Source of the DNA: Sphingobacterium sp. SRCM116780
GTDB taxonomy: Bacteria; Bacteroidota; Bacteroidia; Sphingobacteriales; Sphingobacteriaceae
Reading direction: 5' to 3'
NCBI RefSeq assembly: GCF_021442025.1
Contig: NZ_CP090446.1
Location: forward strand, 3,844,001 to 3,908,000
Length of the DNA stretch: 64,000 nucleotides
The position numbers were made by a program, and so were the translations under genes. Positions 1-8,546 of this stretch are shown here, in pieces. A model generated the notes under the pieces. It was not told the origin of the DNA, searched no databases, and saw only the letters and a program-made list of their open reading frames with translations. Each line of letters begins with the position of its first letter. Position 1 is the stretch's first letter.

Positions 1-92
1 GATTGATTATTTATTTGGGAATTTTTCCAAATAGCTTATTGCATATTTCTTCTGAATCTGTATCCGTTTTGGCGACTTTTTTAGGAAGATAA
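1..92 (+). CDS. nuoM: NADH-quinone oxidoreductase subunit M, C-terminal end (partial)
   Basis: The third frame from the window start is open up to a TAA at 90-92 and encodes about 29 residues, including YLGIFPNSLLHIS. This resembles the usual C-terminus of complex I antiporter-like subunits (G-I-x-P-x-x-L followed by a short tail). The next gene, 36 bases on, is nuoN, and nuoM-nuoN is the standard order at the end of nuo operons. The rest of the gene lies outside the window, so only identity by context and tail pattern can be claimed. Confidence 0.7.
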   Translation, partial: LIIYLGIFPNSLLHISSESVSVLATFLGR

Positions 93-128
93 TTTTAGAC
101 TTAGATTTTACGAATAATAGATTCGATT

Positions 129-1508
129 ATGGGTGCGATTATTACATTATCAATATTAGCGTTATTGGTACTTTATTTAGGATTATTCAAAGCAAATAAA
201 TCATTATTGCCTGTTTCTTTAATAGGACTGCTCGTTGTGATTGGTTTCTTGATAAGTAATTGGACATCTGAATCCGTCCCTTTGTATAACGGTATGATTT
301 TATTCGATCATTATGCCATTGCATTCTCTGTATTATGCGTATTTGTAACCGTATTAGTTTTCGCACTGTCTAAAAGTTACTTTACTTCTTCAAGTGATCA
401 TATTTCCGAATATTATACCTTACTCTTATTTTCCCTTGTAGGGGCTATTTTAGTAAATAGTTATCATAATTTAGCTTTATTGTTTTTAGGTATTGAAATT
501 ATGTCTGTAGCGCTTTATATTCTAGTGGGTATCCGTAAAAATGATCCTTCTTCAAATGAGGCTTCGATAAAATATTTCATTATGGGGGCTTTCTCTACAG
601 GCTTTCTGTTATTTGGTATTACTTTATTGTATGGTGCTTCAGGCACTTTTGATCTGCAAGGAATAAAAGACTATGTCGTCAACAATCCAAATCAAATATC
701 GCCCTTATTTTACGGAGGGATACTATTGATGATTATCGGATTAACATTTAAGGTAGGGGCAGCACCTTTTCATTTTTGGACACCTGATGTGTACGATGGA
801 GCTCCTATTTTGATTACAAGCTTTATGAGTACTGTTGTTAAAGTTGCTTCATTTGCAGGTTTGTTACGGTTGTTTACTTTTTCACTGCTTCCGCTACAGG
901 ATTTTTGGACTCCAATCTTTTTAGGAATAGCGGTTATAACTTTGTTTATTGGTAACCTATCTGCTTTAATGCAATCGTCATTCAAAAGAATGTTGGCCTA
1001 CTCTAGTATTTCACATGCAGGGTATATGCTTTTTGCCATTATAGCTGTTGGTGCCAATTCTGCAAATGCTATTTTCTTGTACGGATGTGCATACTCTTTA
1101 GCAACCTTAACAGCTTTTGCGGGATTAATTCTAGTAAAACGTGCTGTTGGGTCAGATCATTTTGAATCTTTTAATGGTTTAGCTCAAAAGAATCCTTATT
1201 TAGCGGCTGTCATAACTATAGCGATGCTTTCTTTGGCAGGTATTCCATTAACAGCTGGATTTATCGGTAAATTTATGATGTTTAGCTCCGTTATGGATCA
1301 CTACCATATTGTTTTATTGATTATCGCTGTTCTAAATGCGGCTGTTGCAGTATATTATTATTTAAAAGTTGTAGTAGCCATGTATTTTAGAACAGGCGAA
1401 GGTAAGTTGGTTTCGATAAATTTGAATTATGCTTTATTGTTTATCGTAACAACTGTTTTAACTATTTTAATTGGTATTTATCCAAATTGCTTGATGGAGT
1501 TAATTTAG
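129..1508 (+). CDS. nuoN: NADH-quinone oxidoreductase subunit N
   Basis: This 459-residue protein is almost wholly hydrophobic, with roughly 13-14 membrane segments, as expected for the NuoN antiporter-like subunit of respiratory complex I in the inner membrane. The segment PFHFWTPDVYDGAP (near residue 215) is the family hallmark in the proton-translocating domain. Conserved lysines and glutamates sit in the central helices (for example GIEIMSVALY near residue 120). An in-frame stop at 102-104 and the absence of another ATG make 129 the start. It is the last gene of the nuo operon, directly after nuoM and followed by a hairpin terminator. Length matches the family. Function: proton pumping coupled to NADH oxidation and menaquinone reduction. 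Confidence 0.95.
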   Translation: MGAIITLSILALLVLYLGLFKANKSLLPVSLIGLLVVIGFLISNWTSESVPLYNGMILFDHYAIAFSVLCVFVTVLVFALSKSYFTSSSDHISEYYTLLLFSLVGAILVNSYHNLALLFLGIEIMSVALYILVGIRKNDPSSNEASIKYFIMGAFSTGFLLFGITLLYGASGTFDLQGIKDYVVNNPNQISPLFYGGILLMIIGLTFKVGAAPFHFWTPDVYDGAPILITSFMSTVVKVASFAGLLRLFTFSLLPLQDFWTPIFLGIAVITLFIGNLSALMQSSFKRMLAYSSISHAGYMLFAIIAVGANSANAIFLYGCAYSLATLTAFAGLILVKRAVGSDHFESFNGLAQKNPYLAAVITIAMLSLAGIPLTAGFIGKFMMFSSVMDHYHIVLLIIAVLNAAVAVYYYLKVVVAMYFRTGEGKLVSINLNYALLFIVTTVLTILIGIYPNCLMELI

Positions 1509-1532
1509 CCTAGAGGATAATTAATATATAGG

Positions 1533-1566
1533 ATGCATAGTTTGTAAAAGCTATGCATTTTTTATT
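1533..1566 (+). terminator. Rho-independent terminator of the nuo operon
   Basis: An 8-base stem, ATGCATAG (1533-1540) with CTATGCAT (1551-1558), has a 10-base loop and runs into a T-rich tract. It lies 25 bases after the nuoN stop. It also overlaps the furthest upstream possible start of the next gene, so that start is unlikely. Confidence 0.75.
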
Positions 1567-1609
1567 TTATTTCATGCGTTGTAATTTGGAGACAAATTGT
1601 ATATTGTCA

Positions 1610-4174
1610 ATGAAAACAAGTAACTGCTTAATATTAATGATGTTTCTGATACTAATTATAACTACAATAAAAAGACTTTTTGTTATTGCTGTTGTGCTGA
1701 GTATCTTAACAACCCTCGGATTTGCACAACGAAATATTAAAGGTCAAGTCATCGATAGTAAAACTGGGAAAGGGATCCCTTTAGCCAGTATTTCATGGAG
1801 TGGTCATAATGGAGGGACTTCCACAGATACATTAGGAAATTTTCATGTTATTTTAAGAGCAGAGTTTGATCAGCTTGCTTGCCGTGCTGTTGGTTATGAG
1901 ACCAAAATAGTCGATTTGGATGTGAATAAGGATTCTGTATTGACTGTTTTGTTAATGAGTAAAGAGAATAAGATTGACGAAGTTGTTGTTGAGCGTAAAG
2001 CGAAAAAATATAAAGATCCAGCTCTAGCTTTGATTGAAAATATTATTGCACATAAGGATGAAAATCATATTTCCAGATTAAAGCATATCAAATATGAGGC
2101 ATATGAAAAATCCCAATTTGGAGCCGTCAATTTTAAAAGCAAACTGAATAAACTCACTGGAAAATTAAAATTCTTATTTGAAAACACAGATACCATAAGT
2201 ATTCCTGGAAGTTCTATTTTACCGTTTTACTTACAGGAAAATTTGTCAGAAGTTTATTCTACTTATAAGCCTTCAAGAAATAAAGAAATAATTATTGGTC
2301 ATAAAGTGACCGAATTAAACAAACGGTATATTAACAATGCTAATATTCAAAGTTATTTTCAGGATCAGTTTAGAAGTATCGATCTTTACGACAATAATAT
2401 CCAGCTTATAAGCAAATCTTTTTTAAGCCCAATTGCAGGAAATGCCCCTTCTTTTTATAAATATACTATTCGGGATACATTGGTTAAAAACAACGAACGT
2501 TTTATAGAATTGTATTTCGAAGCAAAATCAAAAATGGATGTTCTTTTTAAGGGATCAATCTGGGTATCTGATGATGATCGATATGCTGTTTATCATGCAG
2601 ATATGCAACTTGGAGAAGAGGCTAACATTAATTGGATAAATGCAATAAACATTGGGTTGGAATTTGAAAAGCATCCCACTGGCCAAATGTTACCCACTCG
2701 TTCCGACTTACAAATTTTATTTGGAACGGATAAGGGTAATGCCTTATATGGTAAGAAGGAGACTTATTTTACGAAATATAATGATGATGTAATAAAAGAT
2801 GAAGTTTTTTCAGGGGTTCCTATTGAAAAGAAATATTTGGAAAAAACAGATTCTATTAATTGGGATCATGTACGTGTGGTTCCGCTGACCCAAACGGAAT
2901 CAAAAACCTATACGAATATTGACTCGCTGTCTGAGATGAAATCGATTAATCGATTAATGGCAGTTGGATATTTTTTGGCTAGAAGCTATTATAATTTGGG
3001 TGAAGTTGAACTTGGACCCTTGGAGTATACATATAGTTTTAATGATATAGAAGGAAGTCGAATCCGTTTAGGGGGCAGAACGACAGAAATGTTGTCAAAT
3101 AAGTTTTTTATAGAAGGATATGCGGCTTATGGAACCAAAGATCAAGAGTTTAAATATTATCTGAATGTGGCACATTCTTTAAATGGTAACTCTATTGTGC
3201 AATTTCCTGCACATTATCTTTCAGCTACTGTTCAGCATGATGTTATGGAACCAGGACGCGGCTTAAGTTATTTAAAAGGAGATGGTTTTTTTCAATCTTT
3301 TAGAAGAAATAAACCAAATAAATGGTTGAGGAATGATATTTTTAGATTAGAACATTTAGTTGAATTTGGAAATCATTTTAGTATCAGTACTGCTTTCACT
3401 CACCATGAACGGAGCACTGCGGGTGATCTGTTTTTTGTTACCTCCTCTACATCTCCAGATACAATTTCTGGTATTAATACCAACGATATTCAAATTAGGT
3501 TGAGATGGGCACCAGGAGAACAATTCTATTATCGGAATTTAAATAGAAGGCAAATTGAAAATAGGTACCCCGTTTTATCTCTACAATATAATAAAGGTCT
3601 TGATGGATTTTGGAATGCAGATCAACGATATGATGCTTTGCGTTTTAAGATGTTCAAAAGAATATTCATGTCTCCAGCAGGAACTGCCGATGTCGAACTT
3701 AGTGCGGGAAAAATTTGGGGGTCATTATATTACCCATTATTAGAAATACCCGATATTCAAACAGATAAATCGGGATCTTTGCAGAATTTTGATTTAATGT
3801 CCAATATGGAATTCGTAGCCGATCGTTTTGTGAAATTTTCTTATTATCATCATTGGGGCGGTTATATTTTTAATAGAATTCCTTTGTTGAAACGACTAAA
3901 GTGGCGTGAGGTTACAGGATTCAAATTTTATTACGGAAAGTTGAGTGATCGTAATAACCCTGAACTAAATAAAAGCCTGATTCAATTTGATCGTGATGAT
4001 GATGGCATTTTTAAAACGAGAGTAATGGGGAATCAACCTTATATGGAAGGAATAGTAGGGATTGATAATATTTTTAAAATCTTTAGAGTAGAATATAAAA
4101 GAAGATTAAGCTATTTGAATTATCCAAATGTATCTAGGGATACATTTGGTGTATCTGTTCATTTAAATTTTTAG
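1610..4174 (+). CDS. DUF5686 family outer-membrane protein with carboxypeptidase-like N-terminal domain
   Basis: The protein begins with a hydrophobic export signal (core LFVIAVVLSILTTLGFA). A carboxypeptidase-regulatory-like beta-sandwich follows (NIKGQVIDSKTGKGIPLASI and about 80 residues), then a long DUF5686 region rich in alternating aromatic and polar residues, typical of an outer-membrane beta-barrel. The last residue is phenylalanine (HLNF), the usual end of a barrel protein. The role is unknown; the family is widespread in Bacteroidota envelopes. The open frame extends to 1553, but that codon lies inside the nuo terminator, so I place the start at ATG 1610 (854 residues). ATGs at 1637 and 1640 are possible, and the signal peptide itself only begins near 1667. 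The crotonase gene follows after 7 bases, suggesting co-transcription. Confidence 0.85.
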   Translation: MKTSNCLILMMFLILIITTIKRLFVIAVVLSILTTLGFAQRNIKGQVIDSKTGKGIPLASISWSGHNGGTSTDTLGNFHVILRAEFDQLACRAVGYETKIVDLDVNKDSVLTVLLMSKENKIDEVVVERKAKKYKDPALALIENIIAHKDENHISRLKHIKYEAYEKSQFGAVNFKSKLNKLTGKLKFLFENTDTISIPGSSILPFYLQENLSEVYSTYKPSRNKEIIIGHKVTELNKRYINNANIQSYFQDQFRSIDLYDNNIQLISKSFLSPIAGNAPSFYKYTIRDTLVKNNERFIELYFEAKSKMDVLFKGSIWVSDDDRYAVYHADMQLGEEANINWINAINIGLEFEKHPTGQMLPTRSDLQILFGTDKGNALYGKKETYFTKYNDDVIKDEVFSGVPIEKKYLEKTDSINWDHVRVVPLTQTESKTYTNIDSLSEMKSINRLMAVGYFLARSYYNLGEVELGPLEYTYSFNDIEGSRIRLGGRTTEMLSNKFFIEGYAAYGTKDQEFKYYLNVAHSLNGNSIVQFPAHYLSATVQHDVMEPGRGLSYLKGDGFFQSFRRNKPNKWLRNDIFRLEHLVEFGNHFSISTAFTHHERSTAGDLFFVTSSTSPDTISGINTNDIQIRLRWAPGEQFYYRNLNRRQIENRYPVLSLQYNKGLDGFWNADQRYDALRFKMFKRIFMSPAGTADVELSAGKIWGSLYYPLLEIPDIQTDKSGSLQNFDLMSNMEFVADRFVKFSYYHHWGGYIFNRIPLLKRLKWREVTGFKFYYGKLSDRNNPELNKSLIQFDRDDDGIFKTRVMGNQPYMEGIVGIDNIFKIFRVEYKRRLSYLNYPNVSRDTFGVSVHLNF

Positions 4175-4181
4175 CAATTTT

Positions 4182-4955
4182 ATGGAATTTCAAAATATTT
4201 TGTACCATGTCGATAAGCAAATTGCTTATATTACAATTAATAGAGAGTCAAAGTTGAATGCTTTGAACCAACTGACATTAGAGGAATTAGAAGCTTCTTT
4301 GACTTCTGCTAAGGGTGATGCTAACGTTAAGGGGGTCATCATAACGGGCACAGGCGACAAAGCTTTTGTAGCAGGTGCTGATATTAAAGAATTTGTAGAG
4401 CTGGGACAACTTGAGGCGAAGAAGCTTTCAGAAAAGGGACATTATATTTTTACGGAATTGATACAAAATTCTAAAAAACCAGTTATCGCTGCTATCAATG
4501 GTTTTGCACTTGGAGGTGGATTAGAGTTAGCTCTTGCCTGTCATATGCGATTTGCTTCTGAAAATGCTAAATTGGGTTTACCAGAAGTTTCACTAGGGCT
4601 ACTGCCAGGTTATGGAGGCACACAGCGATTAACGCGATTGGTCGGCCGTGGCCGTGCACTACAAATGATTCTGACAGCAGATATGATCAATGCAGAAGAA
4701 GGACTAAGGATTGGCTTGATTAATGAAGTACTTCCATTAGAAGATTTATTGAAAAGAGCATCTGAAGTTATGAGCCGAATTTTTTCAAGATCAAGCACTG
4801 CCGTTGAAGCTGCAATTGATGCGATGAACGCATGTGATGATCAAACAAGAGATGGTTATGAAGTTGAAATCGAACACTTTGCTCATTTATTTTTAACAGA
4901 TGATTTTAAAGAAGGTGTAGCGGCCTTTTTAGAGAAAAGAAAACCTAACTTTTAA
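4182..4955 (+). CDS. Enoyl-CoA hydratase (crotonase family)
   Basis: This 257-residue cytoplasmic protein has the full crotonase pattern. An oxyanion-hole segment GADIKEF lies at 65-71, GGGLELALAC at 111-120 and PEVSLGLLPGYGGTQRL at 134-150. Both catalytic glutamates of true hydratases are present (E115 and E135), so hydration of trans-2-enoyl-CoA in beta-oxidation or butyrate-type metabolism is likely. The length equals the family norm. It lies 7 bases after the DUF5686 gene and is probably co-transcribed, although the two have no evident functional link. A crotonase-fold isomerase is the main alternative; the two glutamates argue for hydratase. Confidence 0.9.
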   Translation: MEFQNILYHVDKQIAYITINRESKLNALNQLTLEELEASLTSAKGDANVKGVIITGTGDKAFVAGADIKEFVELGQLEAKKLSEKGHYIFTELIQNSKKPVIAAINGFALGGGLELALACHMRFASENAKLGLPEVSLGLLPGYGGTQRLTRLVGRGRALQMILTADMINAEEGLRIGLINEVLPLEDLLKRASEVMSRIFSRSSTAVEAAIDAMNACDDQTRDGYEVEIEHFAHLFLTDDFKEGVAAFLEKRKPNF

Positions 4956-5507
4956 CCAATCTTCTTTACTTTATACGAAGCACCAAGTTTTATTGAAGGC
5001 TATTTTTTTAATAAATAAAATGGGATATTCAATTTGAAAAAAATTGCAATACCCCATTGTGTAGCTATATTTTTTAATATCCTGTCCAATATAGCTGATT
5101 TAAAGTATCCCGATTCAATCATACGGGTTTTGCCTAAGAGAATTTCTTGATTTATTATCTCCTCTTCCTATTACCAAATTTTGCCATCTCAAATAATCTG
5201 AGCTGTGTATCTAGGTTGAAGATAATGAAAAACAGATCTGTAAAATCTGTTTTGAAAAAATATTAACCAAAGAGAAATAATTAAAATATTATAAAGCTGT
5301 CTCCAATCGTTCGATAGATCTATTTTAGTGATTGTTAGTTTCATTAAAATTATTTCAAAGTAATTTATACGCAAGAAAGTGAATAATCAATCGAAATTTA
5401 TTACTATTTCAAGATGCTATAGTATATTTTGTAGATTTTTATCCACAAAATATATTTTTATTGCTGAATTGGAAAAGAAATATCTTATTATTCATTTAAT
5501 AATAATG
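4956..5507. other. Non-coding intergenic stretch
   Basis: About 550 bases separate the crotonase gene from the next promoter. A near-perfect inverted repeat (5019-5035 with 5041-5058, 17-18 bases per arm) forms a hairpin. It may end the upstream transcript, although no clean T-run follows on the plus strand. The rest is AT-rich with no convincing coding frame; a 61-codon frame on the minus strand has no recognisable features. Confidence 0.5.
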
Positions 5508-5515
5508 TACTTTTG
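5508..5515 (+). promoter_or_regulatory. Bacteroidota -7 promoter element
   Basis: TACTTTTG matches the -7 consensus TAnnTTTG exactly and lies 64 bases before the ATG of the small peptide gene at 5580. The -33 TTG is weak: the best is TTA at 5485-5487, 20 bases upstream. Confidence 0.5.
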
Positions 5516-5579
5516 CCAACGGAAATAAATATATCTCCGAGGAATAATTTTAAACAAAAAAGCTATAAATAATTTAATT

Positions 5580-5762
5580 ATGAATAAAATAAAGAAAAGG
5601 ATTTATCAAAATCCTTCAATCTCTGTTTTTTTAGTAGAGACGGAGGAAGGAATAGCTTCAGCATCATCGACTATCTCTCCTATTGGGCCTAACAGTGATG
5701 AAGTTGTTGAAGTTAATGATTGGCAAGATATTAATCAAGGGGATTATGATCTTGATTTGTAA
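5580..5762 (+). CDS. Small acidic protein preceding a fimbrillin/FISUMP lipoprotein
   Basis: A 60-residue protein has a basic start (MNKIKKRIYQNP), a central Ala/Ser-rich stretch (GIASASSTISP) and an acidic end rich in Asp, with DW near residue 46 and a DLDL terminus. It has no signal peptide or cysteine. Similar short proteins are commonly seen directly upstream of fimbrillin-type lipoprotein genes in Bacteroidota (my recollection, unverified). It is preceded by an exact -7 promoter element and followed 58 bases later by such a lipoprotein, so the pair is probably one transcript. The function is unknown; a leader-like or adaptor role is only a guess. Real gene status is supported by position and by the typical composition. 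Confidence 0.6.
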   Translation: MNKIKKRIYQNPSISVFLVETEEGIASASSTISPIGPNSDEVVEVNDWQDINQGDYDLDL

Positions 5763-5820
5763 GAAATTTTTAACTAAAAATGCCATGATGGCAACTACGA
5801 ATTTTAATATCTTTTCATAT

Positions 5821-7896
5821 ATGAAACACACATTACACAATAGATTAATTAAATTTTCATTTTTTATAGGGTTTATAGTTTTTTTTAATTCCTGTACTAA
5901 AAACAACAATGAAGTTGATTCAGCTGAACACAAATTATCATTTGTTATATCTGGAGTGAGTGAAATTGAAGATGTTCCTGAAATGATCGCTTCAACGAAG
6001 AATATGGCGGTAGGACAGAAAAAAATAGATGAAAAAATAGTATCAAAAGAAAACATAAGTCTGAATGGATTTGATGCTGAAATTATTTTATCAGAATCAG
6101 GCTCATTAACTCCATTAGCTAAAAGTGCTACAGTTGGAACATCTGAAGGGGTTTCTAATAATCTAAAGGCAAAAACAAACTTATTAGCGGCTTCTTCACC
6201 TGTAAATACAGGAACAACGTATAGAGTTCTAGTTTATGATGAAGCAGGAACGTATGTTGGCGCAGTAGATGGAACATCAGGAACTTTAGCTGGTTCAATA
6301 GATGTATCTTATAATAAGAACTATAAATGGTATGCCTATTCGTTTGATAATACAAGTCCACTTCCTGCATTAGGCAATACAGCGAACCCTACAATAAATG
6401 CGACCCCCTCTTTAGGCTTACTATATGCAAGTGGTGAAGTTACGCCTACAGCATTAGGAGACAATAAGGTTCAAGTTGTTTTTGAAAGAAGATTGTCGTG
6501 GGTTAAGTTAATTGTTGATAGTAGAGGTACTTTCGCTCCATTAGTTCCTGCAGGCACAAAAGTAACAACATCAAACCTGACAAGTTCTATATTTGATATT
6601 AAGAGCAACTCGTACTCAAATCCTCAAAACACTGTTGGAACACTAGAAGGAAGTGCTGACTTTTCTGAACTTGATGCAGCGACAACGAAAGACTCTGTTT
6701 TTGTTGGTAATTTTTATCCAGCAGATGATGGTAGAAATAGTACTTTCTCCATTAAGTTTGATAAAATGGAATTGAAATTAGATTATAGCACGAATCCTTC
6801 CTCAGGAAATGTGAGTCGATTATTTACGGACATTCCTTATACGTTTAACTTTGTGCCATCGCCAGGTAAGAGATACACCGTTCGTGTTAGATTGATTGAA
6901 TCAGCCGTTGATATAAATGGTACTAAATGGGCGAGAGGAAATCTTCATTATACATGGAGTGATAATGGTTTTAGATTTAGACACAGTGGTGTTTATCCTT
7001 ATGAAAGTGCCGTTTACCCATGGATCTACACAAACACTCCAACAGATTACTACTATAATGGGATATACCCACCTTGGACTGGAAATAATAACTATAGTGA
7101 TTTCAATAAGAGACCTGTTGAGTTTTGGAATTTTAAAACAGTTGTTCCATATGCTGGTGATCAATTGTATGATGTAATTAAAATCTATGGAGATCAAAAT
7201 GATAGACCAGAATATGTAAATCCATATATTGGAAAAGGATATTATTATGAAAGTATTTCTGGACCAACATATTATACGTCTATTCCAGATGGTGACCCAT
7301 GTTCGTTAGTTTATCCTGCGGGAAAATGGCGTCTACCTACAAAAGCAGAAGGAACGGCATTGGTTTCAGCGCTACAGGCAAATACCTCAAAGAGTGTTTA
7401 TACTGATGCATCTAACGCTTACTATGTTGGAAAGTTTCCTTATACAACAGCTACACCTGATGTTTATGGAAATATATTAGAATTTCCATTCCATGGTTCT
7501 ATTACTACTGCTGCAGGATGGACTAGTGGAGGTATGGGGCCAGGTTTCCCATCAGATATGTTAGGAAGTACAGGAGATCCTAGATTCGGCTATGAAAAAA
7601 CTAATTCATATTATTGGTATGGTGAAGATGCTAGTAGTAATGACAAATCTGCATACATGATGTTTTGGACTTCTGATGCGGGATCTCAAAATACCAATTC
7701 TAATGGTACATTCCCTTACGGATGGGCATTTAGTATGAAAATAAAGGATGGAGCATTTGTGACACCAGCATCTGGCGCCTATCCTAATCTTATCGGAGGA
7801 TATCCAGATAGTAATCCTGGAGGACCTTCATCTCCTCAAGTTCGAGAAGCTTATCAAGGTGATGGATTAAATATTCGATGTGTAAGAACTAACTAA
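5821..7896 (+). CDS. Fimbrillin-like lipoprotein with C-terminal FISUMP domain
   Basis: Starting at ATG 5821, the protein is 691 residues and opens with a lipoprotein signal (LIKFSFFIGFIVFFNSC, lipobox FNSC, cysteine near residue 24). The frame is open further upstream, but earlier starts would bury the signal peptide. The central part (about residues 60-330) contains Ser/Thr/Gly-rich beta-sandwich sequence as in fimbrillin-family proteins. The C-terminal third has features of the Fibrobacter succinogenes major paralogous (FISUMP) domain: NGTKWARGN, the GKWRLPTKAEG motif, FWTSDA and a final NIRCVRTN. It is probably a surface-exposed outer-membrane lipoprotein, perhaps an adhesin or pilus tip component. 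A strong terminator follows directly. Confidence 0.75.
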   Translation: MKHTLHNRLIKFSFFIGFIVFFNSCTKNNNEVDSAEHKLSFVISGVSEIEDVPEMIASTKNMAVGQKKIDEKIVSKENISLNGFDAEIILSESGSLTPLAKSATVGTSEGVSNNLKAKTNLLAASSPVNTGTTYRVLVYDEAGTYVGAVDGTSGTLAGSIDVSYNKNYKWYAYSFDNTSPLPALGNTANPTINATPSLGLLYASGEVTPTALGDNKVQVVFERRLSWVKLIVDSRGTFAPLVPAGTKVTTSNLTSSIFDIKSNSYSNPQNTVGTLEGSADFSELDAATTKDSVFVGNFYPADDGRNSTFSIKFDKMELKLDYSTNPSSGNVSRLFTDIPYTFNFVPSPGKRYTVRVRLIESAVDINGTKWARGNLHYTWSDNGFRFRHSGVYPYESAVYPWIYTNTPTDYYYNGIYPPWTGNNNYSDFNKRPVEFWNFKTVVPYAGDQLYDVIKIYGDQNDRPEYVNPYIGKGYYYESISGPTYYTSIPDGDPCSLVYPAGKWRLPTKAEGTALVSALQANTSKSVYTDASNAYYVGKFPYTTATPDVYGNILEFPFHGSITTAAGWTSGGMGPGFPSDMLGSTGDPRFGYEKTNSYYWYGEDASSNDKSAYMMFWTSDAGSQNTNSNGTFPYGWAFSMKIKDGAFVTPASGAYPNLIGGYPDSNPGGPSSPQVREAYQGDGLNIRCVRTN

Positions 7897-7914
7897 TACA
7901 AATAGTTATATTGC

Positions 7915-7953
7915 AAATGCCCTTTATATGTACTCATATAAAGGGCATTTTTA
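7915..7953 (+). terminator. Strong rho-independent terminator
   Basis: A perfect 16-base stem (7915-7930 with 7935-7950) has a 4-base loop and ends in a run of five T. It lies 18 bases after the FISUMP gene stop. Confidence 0.9.
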
Positions 7954-8546
7954 GTTAAAAACATTCTTTAATATTTGGCGTGTATCGCTATCTGATTTGA
8001 GAGCTTCTTAAAAGATTTTTTACTCGCTGTAGCCTGAGATAATCTTAATAAGATTACGGTATTAAATAGAGGTGGTTCTCCTGAACCATTATTGCCATAT
8101 TCTTGATCCTCGCTATTAAGTTTCCAATATAGATTTTAAGATTGCAGCTATCATCTAATGTGTAGTTGGAAGATTTGCTTGTGAATTTTATGTTAATTTC
8201 TTTAATATAACGTTTTCGTTAATGGAGCAATCGATTGCATGTGTGCTAAATTACTTTTTGAGATAAAATGTTTCTTATACTTGAAAATACAATTATATAA
8301 CACATTATTATGATCATTCGAGATTTGAGGACGCATAGTCGATTTCTATGTATACCGAAATTATTGTTAATAAACCCAGTTCTTTTTATTGAACTTCGGA
8401 AATACTACTCATATATTATTGTTTCAAAAACGTAATTAATAACGAGTTACTGTAATAGAGCATCTCTCTTATCTAATTTATTCATTTGAATGAGTTTTGG
8501 AAAAATTGCTTTTAGTTTAGAATCTTACATATTAAAATTTGAAATA
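7954..8546. other. Regulatory intergenic stretch before the fucosidase locus
   Basis: About 590 bases without a convincing gene. It holds an AT-rich dyad (8040-8046 with 8050-8056) and two further dyads at 8208-8238, listed separately. No exact TTG/TAnnTTTG promoter pair was found, so the transcription start of the fucosidase gene is not located. Confidence 0.5.
8208..8238. promoter_or_regulatory. Two adjacent dyads, candidate operator for the fucosidase/Sus locus
   Basis: TAACG-tttt-CGTTA (8208-8221) is followed by the perfect 12-base palindrome GCAATCGATTGC (8227-8238). The dyad centres are 18 bases apart. Even-length palindromes with a central CG are typical of LacI/GalR-type operators. 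They sit about 310 bases before the fucosidase start. No regulator gene is adjacent. Confidence 0.4.

Noticed and set aside
5189-5374. 61-codon minus-strand frame in the 4956-5579 spacer
   Set aside because: Hydrophobic low-complexity composition, no promoter, no recognisable motif.
5683-5820. Upstream extension of the FISUMP lipoprotein
   Set aside because: It overlaps the small acidic gene in another frame and would place 46 residues before an otherwise clean lipoprotein signal.
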